64,000 nucleotides of DNA from Leucaena leucocephala (taxonomy: Eukaryota; Streptophyta; Magnoliopsida; Fabales; Fabaceae), in assembly GCA_037074615.1 (NCBI GenBank), contig CM073536.1, positions 7,383,001 through 7,447,000 of the forward strand, in the 5' to 3' direction. Below the pieces are notes generated by a model that ran no database searches, was not told where the DNA came from, and saw nothing but the letters and a program-made list of their open reading frames with translations. Both the position numbers and the translations under genes were made by a program. Positions 37,015 to 47,540 of this stretch are shown piece after piece. Each line of letters starts with the position of its first letter. Position 1 is the first letter of the stretch.

Positions 37015-37290
37015 AATTTAGGATTTTATAGCACATAATATTTTGATCTTATTTATCATATGCATCAAGTATTCTAATTTTATTTGTGGTATAATTTTAC
37101 CTGTAATATTTTTAATTTGGTATAATTTCACCCATAACCTTTTTAATTTGATATAATTTTACACATAATCTTATTTTTCAAATACCAAGAATTACACTAA
37201 ATTAAAAAGATTATGAGTAAAATTATATCAAATTAAAAAGATTGTAAGTAAAATTGTATACTGCGTATTATATAACCCTATAATTTAATC
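37015..37290. mobile_element. Foldback element, copy 1
   Basis: The two halves are inverted: GGTATAATTTTACC, TTTTTAATTTGGTATAATTT on the left and AAATTAAAAAGATTATGAGT, AAATTATATC on the right, with ends TTTATAGCACATAATATTTT and (other strand) TAGGGTTATATAATACGCAG. A second copy lies at 41255-41555. Confidence 0.6.
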
Positions 37291-38053
37291 AACTATACTA
37301 ATTAAAGAGTAATTTTAGAAAGTTATAAAACAATTTTGCATTTTACTAATTTTAACTAATTTAGTGAATATTAGAAAAGTAGTCAACATTATTTTATAAA
37401 ATTAATCGGGAATGTCCTTTGTGTGTATGTGTATCTTGGTGCAATGCTCATTGGCTTGTTATAATAATTAATAAAAATAGGAACTTCTTTCAAGTTTGAA
37501 TCAAAGAAAGAAGGAGGAGCTAGCTCACATCACACCCATGTTCTCAATCAATTCAATCATGTTTAGTTTTTCCACCGGTCCCTACAAATCAGGTTGTGGC
37601 GGGTTTGTCAACGGGTGGCAAAAGGCATCTGGTCGACTAGATCAACTCGCCTAGAGCTTAGAGATGACCCAAAATATAACGTTGCTTTTGCCCTGCCCTC
37701 CAGACGACGACGTTCTAGGTTAAACAGCTTTTGACTAGTCAATCAGGTTGATCAACGGACCCCACCCCATGGTCAACTTGCTCTCTTGCATATTAAAAAG
37801 TGATGGCTAGCTTCCAATTAATTCGAAGTGTGTATTTGCGTATATGCAGCCCCTTAGTTATGACAACATAAATCTATAGAGATAATTACTATAAGATCAT
37901 AATAAAATAACCTAATTATAAAAAAATCATATGATAAGTGAACAGCATACAATATTAAATTTAAATATAAAAAATAATAATAGGTCTATCCACTTTTTAT
38001 TAGGAATTTTTTTAATAATTATATTTTATCTTTAAACCTCATAGTGATTTTTT
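37291..38053. other. Intergenic DNA with a GC-richer patch
   Basis: 37.56-37.80 kb is of balanced composition and contains several TTGAC/GTCAA cores (TTGACTAGTCAATC, GGTCAACTTG). No frame or repeat partner was recognised. Confidence 0.35.
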
Positions 38054-38071
38054 AAAATCTATACATACGTA

Positions 38072-38247
38072 ACATATCATTCGTAAGTTTAGTTGGTGAA
38101 AAAGTAAGACATGCGATCATTTAGAGGGTACCCGATCTTTAGAAAGTATCACTTTATTGTGATTCTAATTGCGGATACCTTTATACATACTTTTGGATCG
38201 TGGATGAACCCAACCTAATTATAAACAATTTTTATAGCACAAAAGAA
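38072..38247 (+). mobile_element. SINE with 18-bp TSD (family S-II, copy 1)
   Basis: Perfect 18-bp direct repeats AAAATCTATACATACGTA flank it (38054-38071 and 38248-38265). The body has an A-box-like TGGTGAAAAAG, a shared segment AGTATCACTTTATTGTGATT, and ends in an A-rich tail (CACAAAAGAAAAA). The second copy is at 44713-44983. Confidence 0.85.
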
Positions 38248-38265
38248 AAAATCTATACATACGTA

Positions 38266-39715
38266 CGTAGAAGAGGGACTATCTGTAATGCACATGATTT
38301 GCTCACTTTCTGCCGTTTCTTATACTGTTTCCACGTGCCTGCATGCTTCCCCTACAAACTACCAACTAGTAGTAATCCTAATTTCTAATCACTTGTATTC
38401 TTTCATTCCTAACTTTTTGTCTCCGAATTGAATATATAATTTGTCATGCTCGTCTTTCTCATTAGGTCATAGTAATAGTATAACAAGTTTATAAATGTAA
38501 ATGACCATTTGTTGCAGCTTCTAGGGTAAAACTTTTTAGGTGGTCTTTGGTATGTGAAAATTCCAGAAAGATTTGTTTTAAAAAGACATGTCTTTAAAGA
38601 TTGTCATTAATGATATACAGTATACTAATTATTTTTATTAAAAATAGTAATAAATTTTTTTCTGTAATTTTTATTAAATTCTTTTCAAAAAACAAATTAA
38701 AGTAAATCTGATTGGCGCAAAAAATTGCACGAAATGTACATCTCTAATTAAGATGTGCATGAGATCCAGATTTCGTGCTCTCCACCAACTATTATATATT
38801 ATTAGAGGAAGAGAGTTGAGGATGTAAATGTGGTGAAAATATTCCATATGGAGTTTTAAATATTAAAGGGCTTAATTAAGGGATATAATAGTTATCCGCT
38901 GAATTAATGTTGTGTGTCAGAAGAAGGGGCCTTGTTTTGTTGCTGTGTGCCAGAAGCAAGATTCATGTTCTCAGATTTGTAATATTTTATAAATTAAATA
39001 TTAAGTTTTTTGCTTAATGCTAATATATAAGCATCTCTCTCTCTCTCAGTGATATCGATCAATTGCTAAAAATCATCTATGAATTAAACTAACAGGCTCA
39101 CATTCTTTCTGCTTTTGATAAAGATAGAGTTGAACATATACATAAATTAAATCTACCCATGATTTTATTTTGGAGAAAAGTCAAAGTTATTTTAACTAAT
39201 TTTTTAGACTAATTGGTACACTCGGATCTCGGCTTTCCAGCAGGGGAAATCAAATAAAAATAGGAGTCCATACCAAAATTTTAAAAGGATCATCTTGAAC
39301 TTTTTTTTAGAGAAACATTGCGGTCTATAAAAATACTCGTAACAAAAAGGTTCGGAAGTTGATCTCATCAGTTAACTATAATACATAATTTAATTAAAAT
39401 TAAGCTGATTTAATATTTTTAATTTATTTATCTGTAATTTATAATTAATAATCATAATCGGTAATCCCACTTCAATCTTCAAAAGATTTTGAGCCCACTT
39501 TAATAGGATTACTAATTAATTACTACTATAAGGTTTAAAATCTTTCAAATATTAAAGTGGGGGTTCAAAATCTTTTGAATATCAAATTTTAAATTTCAAT
39601 GATATTTCCAAATTTTAATTATAATAAAAATTTATAATAAACATAAATAATTAATCAATTATGATGTATTTTTTCTCACTCCCAGTGCAAAAATCTTTAG
39701 CATTATAAAACATAG
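38266..39715. other. AT-rich intergenic DNA
   Basis: No gene seen. A (TC)n run lies near 39035-39048. Confidence 0.45.
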
Positions 39716-40674
39716 GCTAAAATCCATAAAACTCCCCTTAGCATATTAAAGTTTAAATTTAACCTTCATAATATTTTAATGTTTGATTTTAAATATGTTA
39801 TCCTACATGGCATCATGTATAAATTAATAATTTTATAATAATTATATATTTTTATATAAGGGTTAAAATGTCATTTATAATTAAAAAAAAAAAAACCCTC
39901 ATCCATTTGCATCTTTGCGCTCTTTGCGGCAGCTCTCTGAACGCGTCACTCGATCGTCCCACAGATGGATTTTTGAAGGATTTATCTGCAGATTTACTAG
40001 TGTTGTATGTTGGCACCCTGATGAGAATAAAGTCTTAAATCCAAAGTTGTCAAACATGGGGCTCACGGGCCAGTTTCCTCGTGCCATTCAAAACTGCTCC
40101 AGCTTAACTTGATTGGATCTATATATCAATTAACAAACTTTATGTGAAAATACAGGCAGATATCAATCATCTCCCTAGTTTTGTGACTTATCTTGATCTA
40201 TCTTCCAGTGAATTTTCAGGGCCGATTCCGTGATCCTGTGGCCTTGGCGAATTGTAGTCTTCTTAATTCCCTTAGCCTTGATCGAAATCGCCTTAGAGGG
40301 AAAATTCCTCAAGTATTAGCATAAAATGTTGTCTGAAGTGTTATACACGATCTGTCGAATGAGGGGGATGCCTTTAGAGAGCTGCCAACGCAAAGGCGTA
40401 AAAGGATGAGGGTCTTTTCTAATACCCTTATATAAAAATATATAATTATTATAAAATTATTAATTTACATAAGACGTCATGTAAGATGATATATGTCTTC
40501 TATTAATTTGACGTAACAAATTCCATCAATAAGTTAACAGTAGACTAACGACGAGGACTTTAAAATCAAATATTAAAATGTCAAAGAGATTAAATTTAAA
40601 CTTTAATATGTTAAGGGAATCATATGCAATTAACCTAAAGTTTATGGAGATTTTATAATTTTATAGATTTTAGC
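39716..40674. mobile_element. Pack-type TIR element carrying an LRR-RLK fragment
   Basis: Long imperfect terminal inverted repeats: left 39716-39904, right 40404-40674. The outer tips are GCTAAAATCCATAAAA and, on the other strand, GCTAAAATCTATAAAA. Inside the arms a 43-bp stretch (39821-39863 against 40424-40466) is a perfect inverted match, and both arms end in CCCTCATCC. The right arm has about 80 bp that the left lacks. The 500-bp core is GC-richer and contains a gene fragment (see next entry). No transposase frame. The long arms and captured exon fit a Mutator-like (Pack-MULE) element. I found no clean target-site duplication. Confidence 0.75.
39978..40330 (+). pseudogene. LRR receptor-like kinase N-terminal fragment (BIR-type)
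   Basis: The frame from 39978 reads GFICRFTSVVCWHPDENKVL, then MGLTGQFPRAIQNCSSLT and a TGA at 40110-40112. Further on, with frame changes, come FVTYLDLSSSEFSGPIP and LNSLSLDRNRLRGKIPQ. This is the N-terminal LRR cap and first repeats of the small LRR-RLK family that includes BIR1 and At1g27190-type pseudokinases. Stops and shifts make it non-coding. There is no transmembrane or kinase part. It lies wholly between the inverted arms of the transposon. Confidence 0.75.
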
Positions 40675-41254
40675 GTATAAACAAAAGTGTTAAATACGCT
40701 ATAATACCTACTTTTCAGTGTCTAAGGCTATATCGTATCCAAATTATATAACAAGCATACGGATAATTTAATTGGTGTTTCAACTCCTAAAGGCACAAAT
40801 TAACCCTTAATCCACATTGTGGGAAAAAAAAAGAAAAAAAGAAAAAAAAAAGGAACCTTAATCCACATATTTTGTATTAAATAATATTACAAAAGATGCG
40901 CACAAAGGGATCCTATGTTGTTTAATTTTACCTCTTATTTTAGGAGAAGCCTAAAAGAAGCGTGATGAGGGGTTGAGCCCTTGAGCAGTTGAGATGTTTT
41001 AAATTTTAAATTTTCCCCCTTGTAATCTTTTCCATATTTCTGGTAATCTAATTAAATAAAAATTGTGGGGTAGACTTTTTCTACTTCCTAGATATATACA
41101 CAATATGTTTTGAATTTTACATTGGTGGTTATTATTAAAAATAGTTTTAAGCCAAGTTGAATCCAAGTAGAAGACTCATATTTCACAATGTACGAATTAG
41201 TTCCCGTGCCTCAAATTTTTTTTTTTTTTTGCTAAATTGTGCTTTGAATAAAAA
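40675..41254. other. AT-rich intergenic DNA
   Basis: Nothing recognised beyond poly(A)-like runs near 40830-40850. Confidence 0.4.
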
Positions 41255-41555
41255 TAGGGTTATATAGCATCTAATATCCTGATCTTATTTTTTATATATA
41301 TCCAGTATCTTAATCTTATTTATAGTACAATTTTACTCATAATATTTTTAATTTAGTATAATTTTACTTATAATTTTTTTAATTTGGTATAATTTTACCC
41401 ATAATCTTATTTATTAAGTATTAAGATAAAATTAAAAATAAGATTATAATTAAAAATATTATAGGTAAAATTATATCACAAATAAGATTAAAATACTGAA
41501 TATATATAAAAAATAAAATTAAGATATTAGGTGATATATAACTTATAAAAATACC
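41255..41555. mobile_element. Foldback element, copy 2
   Basis: Ends GTTATATAGCATCTAATATC and (other strand) GTTATATATCACCTAATATC. The arms extend almost to the centre and contain the same ATAATTTTACCCATAATCTT segments as copy 1. Confidence 0.65.
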
Positions 41556-43618
41556 TTTCAAACGAATACGTGTGTAAAAAAATGCTTACCATATATGGCA
41601 TTTTAAATGTAGGTTTGGTGTTAAAAAGTTGACAATTACTTTACCTAATTTAATCGAATGCTTGAATTCTCAGTTTAAAGTACTTTTCGCAATCAATAGT
41701 CAAATTCGAACTCTATAATTTCAAAAAGTTGAACTCATGATTAGCACTTTAAATTGTTAATGTAAGATTTTAGCTTCATTTATTTTAATTAATAATATTT
41801 TTCTTCAATGAAATTCCTCTCCAGTATTATTATTCAAGGTTGATCATCATCAATTTGAATTTAAATTAGTCTACAAGAAACGACAATACTCAGGGAAAAA
41901 AAATTCAGAGTAGGAGGCAACAATGAGAAAATTAAAATTATGAATGTTTACTTACACAAAAAATAGGCTACTTTAACAAATACAAAATTATTTTATGATA
42001 ATTTCAATGAATGAAATAATCAATATGGAGATCAACCCTCAAGATAACAATGTTACCCCAAAGCAAATCATATCAAATTTTAATTACATTAACATAGCCA
42101 ATAATCATAATTTTTATATGTTTATCTGCTTGAGTTAAATTCAAATATCATCTAATCCAATTGAAAGTAATTCTACTAAATAAGTTTTTTATATGCACAC
42201 TTTATTAATTCTCATATTGGTTTCAAACTACATTATTTTTCTGTTAATTAAGTTTTGTATATTAATCATCAACTCAATTGTACATCTCAGTCGAAAATAC
42301 AAACAGGAAAAACAAATAAAGGTGAGTTTAAAAAAAAAATCAAATTGATAAAATAAATCAAAATTATTTGAAAAAATCCAAAAAAATACTACTTGAATTT
42401 TAAAATCCCAAATCAATAATTACTACAGACATGTGTTCTTATTTATTTTATAAGAGTAGTCAATAGCTTATAAAGTGTAATAAACAAACTGATTTAAAAT
42501 TTTAAAATTCAAATGATATTTTTTTAAAATATTTTCAAATTATTTCTTGACAAATTTTATAATATTGTGTCACCATCTTTGAATATGAGGAACATATTTT
42601 GATTACTCATTTGGTTTGACTAGTTTAATGCGAGGTTATTACATGTAACTATAGTGTCAATAACACAATTAATTATAGGACGTTTGGTCAATTAATGAAC
42701 AGGACCCTTAAAACAATTAATAAAATTAAAAATAATGGGAAGATAATTTGTGAATGGGATAAAATAAGAACAAAATGTATGATATATTGGCCTCTATATT
42801 GTCCCTAATTAATATGATAAAGATGTGAATGTGACCCTACTACTTAATTAATTAATAATGAAGCTAAGCTCTATAATCATCTTGTTTAATTTAGTAGTCA
42901 AAATCATCTGAAGTGGCTCCCTCTCATAATTGGTGGTCCTTAATTAGGTTTTGGATTAACCCTCCATTTTTAATTAATTTTAGAATAAAATACTATAATC
43001 TCTTTTACATCTTATCTTAATTACATGAATATTCCCTCAATTTTAAAAATATATACTTAAGTTCATATCCTTAACTTTGTTAAGAATATTCTAATAAAAT
43101 TCTAAAACTGTTTTTAATTAAAATTTTATATTAGAATAGATTTTATTTACTAATTTATTCTTCATCATACTAAATCTGTTATTTACTTTTAATAGTTTTT
43201 GCAAATTTTGACTAAACTTGTTTATAAATGTTCGTAGTAAAAATGTATTTAAAAATTATAAGTTTAAATGATTTATATAATCCCTTAAACTTACATCATT
43301 TATATTATATGATGAATAAAAATATATGTTTAAAATAGGCTTTTAGATTTAAACCTAAATAAATAAGTTTCAATAAATGTGATAAAAACACAAATTATAA
43401 ATTTTTTTTTATCAAAATTAAATATTTTTAACATATTAGAAAACTTAAAAATATATGTATTATAATTATTTTTTAGTTGTGCAAAAAATATTGTTTTTGG
43501 AAAATACCCCTATTTATAACCAACAAATTTTCTCGATGCAAGTTCTGCATCAGATTGAACCATGGAGATTATAAAAGATTTTTAATGGAAAGAAGGGGAA
43601 AAAATGGAATTAATAATT
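41556..43618. other. AT-rich intergenic DNA
   Basis: No gene or clear repeat was recognised. Confidence 0.45.
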
Positions 43619-43805
43619 TTTTTTGTTGCCTACCCGGTTTATCGGAGTTTTGCTTCGACTATATCCGAATCTGACCCGTGTCGCACACCTGGTTATGGTA
43701 GGTGAGTCTCTCAACGAGAATTTTCTACATACGCTAGGGCTCAAACTCGAGACCTCGCTTAAGCGATATCGAGTCGTTTACCATTAGGACCAACTCTATT
43801 GGTAA
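43619..43805 (-). mobile_element. tRNA-derived SINE with 8-bp TSD (family S-I, copy 2)
   Basis: Flanked by TAATAATT (43611-43618 and 43806-43813). Same family as 18077-18269: minus-strand head GAGTTGGTCCTAATGGTAAA (A box), GTTTGAGCCC in the B-box position, shared GTGTGCGACACGGGTCAGAT-like body, and GGCAACAAAAAAAA tail. Confidence 0.85.
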
Positions 43806-44712
43806 TAATAATTCCTTACTTAATTCTATAACCTTCCTTAGATTTGGATTTGAACCTTCAGCCAGACTCACTCCCCAACATCAATAATAATCGGCACATG
43901 TGCTTAATTAATGAAGATTTATTTGATTTGTTATCTTTTTCCCCTTATTGAGACAGATTTATTTATTACTTTTATTTGGTTAAGGTTATTTCTTGATGTA
44001 TTCTTTCATTTTTTATTAATTAAATTTGATTTATTGCCAAAGAAAACATAGATTACTTTTCAAATGGCAAGATGTAAGATGCTAACATTTTCAACAAATT
44101 TTTATGGGAAATAAATTCCAAGTTTAATGAATGACTTTTAGTCCTATCTGGCTAAAAGGAATTTTTTTGGCACCTCTTAACCTCTAATATTTTTATTTTT
44201 GCTGATCTAAAACTTACTTGATCTAATTTCATAGATTATTTTATCTTTTATTTCTTTTAACCTTTTTTACAGCTAAGGATATGACAATATTATTTTTTTT
44301 TCCCGATAGCACAATATTAATTACATCCTAGGGTAAATGAAAGTGTTATATAAAAATATAAAATTCTAAATTTATTTTCTACCTAGAAAAAAAGAATTGT
44401 TGCCCTACGTACAGCTTCAAGCATTTAAAATTCATTTTTTTCAATCTCAACTTATTTTTTATTTAGATAATATGTATGATGAAAATTGAAGATAATATTC
44501 ATACTAATTTTCAATAACATTTTTAAATGTTTATTATTTCTTTAGTCAATTTTAAAAAAGTTTTTGGACCAAGGGAGTCCTCTTAGAAAGCAATAAAGCC
44601 CAATTAAAAACACAAAGAAGTCTATAATGCATGAAAGTAGGTCCTTTATATGGCCCAAATGCAAATTGGCTCAATCCTTACTTGAAAAAGAGAGAGGAAT
44701 AACATGATAGCT
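43806..44712. other. AT-rich intergenic DNA
   Basis: Nothing recognised. Confidence 0.4.
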
Positions 44713-44983
44713 GGGCATGATTGTTCGTGGGTTTAGCTGATAAAGAAATAAGACGTATGACTATTTTGAGCGCGTTTAATTTATAGGGAGTATCACTTTA
44801 TTGTAATTCCAGTCACGGAGCTTGAGGAGGCTTTATAACTCTTGGATACCCAAATTTATATTTGAGGGTAATTGATGGCTCATTTTGTCTAATATTGGCA
44901 TCGTCTAAGAGGAAGGAAGATTTCTCTCCACCCTTGGATCATGAGTGAGTCTAACCCCTTTAAAAAATTTCTTTATAAAAAAA
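44713..44983 (+). mobile_element. SINE with 9-bp TSD (family S-II, copy 2)
   Basis: Flanked by ATGATAGCT (44704-44712 and 44984-44992). It shares AGTATCACTTTATTGTAATT and a GGATCATGAGTGAGTCTAAC-like 3' part with 38072-38247, and ends in an A-rich tail. It is about 95 bp longer in the middle than copy 1. Confidence 0.8.
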
Positions 44984-45538
44984 ATGATAGCTAGGCCTTG
45001 CAAAATAGGCTTGATAATTTTTTTTCTAGGCACATGTATTTTTTTATTATAGACAATCATGTTTGAGGTATTGTTGGATAATAAATGTTGGCACTAGTAG
45101 AGATTCTAACTTTAATTCATTACATTAGGAGAGACTAATTTATTTTATTATACTCAACTCTCTCTCTCTCTCTCTCGTTGGTGGCTTGATAATATTCATA
45201 TTAATGCCTAAATAATTGTTCTGAGCAAGATCCCATTTGGTATGGTTTGGTTGTGGATGATAACGAGCTTCCAAGATGTAAACACGAAGCCAATAAAATC
45301 TTATGTCCAATGGATATGGATTATAAAAAGATATACTTGTCATAGTGACTTTGTATTGAGCAAAAGGAGTACGAAGGAGTACGAATAAGTCTGAAATGTG
45401 AGAGGTCAACACAAAGGGAAGGAGGTTGGTAGCGGTAGCGATGAGATCACTAAAAGGTCACTATTGTTTTAAAACTCATTTTTAACTTAATTTCACCTCC
45501 ATTTTCATAAAACATATTTTCGTTTTACCAAACATACA

Positions 45539-45845
45539 GTAAGGTGGTTCAATAAAAAGAAAGGTAGATTAGGTTAATTTAAGGGAGAGTAAGTAAGGAT
45601 AGGGGAGGTTATAAGTGTAAAAATAGGGGAGGAGAGATGATATTTCTTGTTTGGTTCAGGAAGGGAGGGAAGGGGAGGTAATGAAAAATTGACAAATATA
45701 CCCTCAGGCCTTTATTTAATTTTTTTTTTATTTATAATATTTATATTAGAATTATTATTTCTTTATTTATATATTAAAAAAAAAAATTTATTCATTTATA
45801 TATATGATTATATGATTATTGTTATTAAATACAAAACTAAACTAA
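45539..45845. repeat. Dispersed repeat, copy 2 (inverted partner of 1.7 kb)
   Basis: Reverse complement of 1703-2013 along its whole length: GATTAGGTTAATTTAAGG, AGGGGAGGTTATAAGTG, GATATTTCTTGTTTGGTTC, ATTGACAAATATACCCTCAG, then the AT-rich arm. Confidence 0.6.
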
Positions 45846-46516
45846 TTCTATGAGAATTTTATATCTAAATTTAAGCCTTCTGATACACAATCACAAAATA
45901 AAATTATATATCATTACAGAATTATATAGGCTAAAAGTATTTTTTTTTATATACAGAGAATATTGAAAGTCATATGTATATAAAAAAAAATCAAAAGTAG
46001 TATAACTTAAAACTCAGAGAGTATTTATAAGAAAATTATGAGATCATCTATTAAAAGAACACTCACAATGATAGCAAAAATTAAATTCACGTCTTTATAA
46101 AATATAAACCTATTATTTACTATACTTGTCAATTCATATTAGTATGAAAAGGAGAAACATTCCTGGCTTTCCTTCCAAAAAAATAATATTTGACAAAATT
46201 AATATTATTCTTTTTTAATATTTTTGACATAATATTGGTTAAAAATAATTTTTAGATACCTATAACTCATATATAAAAATTTTATGAAGAAAATTACACT
46301 TTAACCGAATTATATTTCAAGCATACAGAAATTTATTATTTAGTCTTTTAAATTAACATTTCAAATATTTTTTTATGCGATCTATTTCTGATAAATTGAG
46401 TGCTTTCTGAATACAAAATGGGAACAAAATTGAAATCCTAGTCATTTGTACGACGTGTCGGACTTTTATTGGATGAAGTGGCAAGCCCGTAATACATCGC
46501 CTCGAAAAACAGTAAA
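45846..46516. other. AT-rich intergenic DNA
   Basis: Nothing recognised. Confidence 0.4.
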
Positions 46517-46524
46517 TTCGCGCC
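46517..46524 (+). promoter_or_regulatory. E2F-type site
   Basis: TTCGCGCC lies 120 bp upstream of the ATG at 46644. It fits the E2F/DP binding consensus and is striking in such AT-rich DNA. E2F sites are typical of S-phase and DNA-repair genes. Confidence 0.5.
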
Positions 46525-46643
46525 ATAACGAAGAAGAAGCATTCTATTTTCTTCTTCCAAAATTTCCGGATTTAATCCCAGAAGGACTCGAAGAAGGTGA
46601 TTCTTGATTTCTTGTTGGGACGAGGCTCCTTGACCTTTCTATT

Positions 46644-46742
46644 ATGAAGGAAAACTCGGCCGAAAAAGCATCATCAAGCTCACAACCCTCCTCCTCCTCT
46701 CCTCCTCAGAAATCGACCGAAGAAGTTTTCAAACAATCACAG
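46644..46742 (+). CDS. Orphan first exon, Ser/Pro-rich N-terminus (33 codons)
   Basis: ATG 46644 opens MKENSAEKASSSSQPSSSSP and ends TEEVFKQSQ before a good donor (CACAG|GTATTG). The leader before it looks like a normal plant 5' untranslated region with an E2F-type site. I found no further exons in the following 7 kb, which is transposon-rich. So this is either a gene cut off by deletion or insertion, or a captured fragment. I do not recognise the product. Confidence 0.4.
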
Positions 46743-46979
46743 GTATTGGCAATTTTCTGTAGTTTCAGTTTCCTTTCGTGGTTTCAGCACCTAGCATATC
46801 GCCTATGCCTTTGGTTGCTTCATCACCAAATGTAGAAAACCAATTTTTGATTGAATTGGTGGTGAAATCGGGGTTTCTTTAACCCTCTGAAGTTTTTCGA
46901 GTGTAAAAGCAGAACCTAGTTCGTGTTTTGTTCAATTGAAATATTGTATCCTTTTAAGAAACGCTTGTAGAAAACAAAT

Positions 46980-47093
46980 TTAAGCGAAATCTGTGGACGA
47001 CGGAAAACCGAAAACCGACCCATTCTTCTGCAACTCTTCCCACTCTCCTGCTTTACTGATTCTGTACACGAAATCGCCGACCTTCCCAGCCAT
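46980..47093 (-). pseudogene. DUF952 protein first-exon fragment
   Basis: On the minus strand ATG 47093 opens MAGKVGDFVYRISKAGEWEE and goes on LQKNGSVFG. That is the N-terminus of the DUF952 family (VYRIS...EWEELQKNGS is its hallmark). Similarity stops after about 29 residues and a stop follows at 46980, with no later exon. A leader-like stretch precedes it up to about 47300. The family has no firmly known function. A truncated relic, in tail-to-tail arrangement with the orphan exon at 46644. Confidence 0.65.
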
Positions 47094-47354
47094 CTTCAAT
47101 GATTTTTCCTCCTTCCGTTTCACTTCATCCCCGTCATGCACGGTGTTGACTCCAATAATTGCGCTCAGCCTACAAAATCTTTGGACCGATGACAACTCCT
47201 CCGTTATAGAAGCTTTCATGAGCTCCAATCTATCTGTACCAAGGTGAAGAAGATAAGGAAAAGGGAAGGCCAAAACACTGTCGGCGAAGCAGCTGAACGA
47301 AGGAATGAACGGAGGGTAGCATTGAAATATTGAAAAATTGCTATTGACAATTTT

Positions 47355-47540
47355 GTCAAAAAATGGCAAAAGTCACTCGTCCCTCCAAAAACCCCCGATT
47401 TTGGAGGGTTAAAACAGTGAGGGAGGGGAGCAGTAAATGACAAAAAAATTTACCTCCCCTCCCCTCCATTTTATGAACCAAACAGCCTTATTTTCTACCC
47501 TCCCCTTCAAAAAACCCCAACCAAACAATGCCTAAGAGTT
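47355..47540. repeat. Partial copy of the C-rich repeat arm
   Basis: CTCCCCTCCCCTCCATTTTA with GAACCAAACAG and CCAACCAAACAATGCCTAAG match the C-rich arm of the repeats at 1.7 and 45.5 kb, in the orientation of the 1.7 kb copy. Confidence 0.5.
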
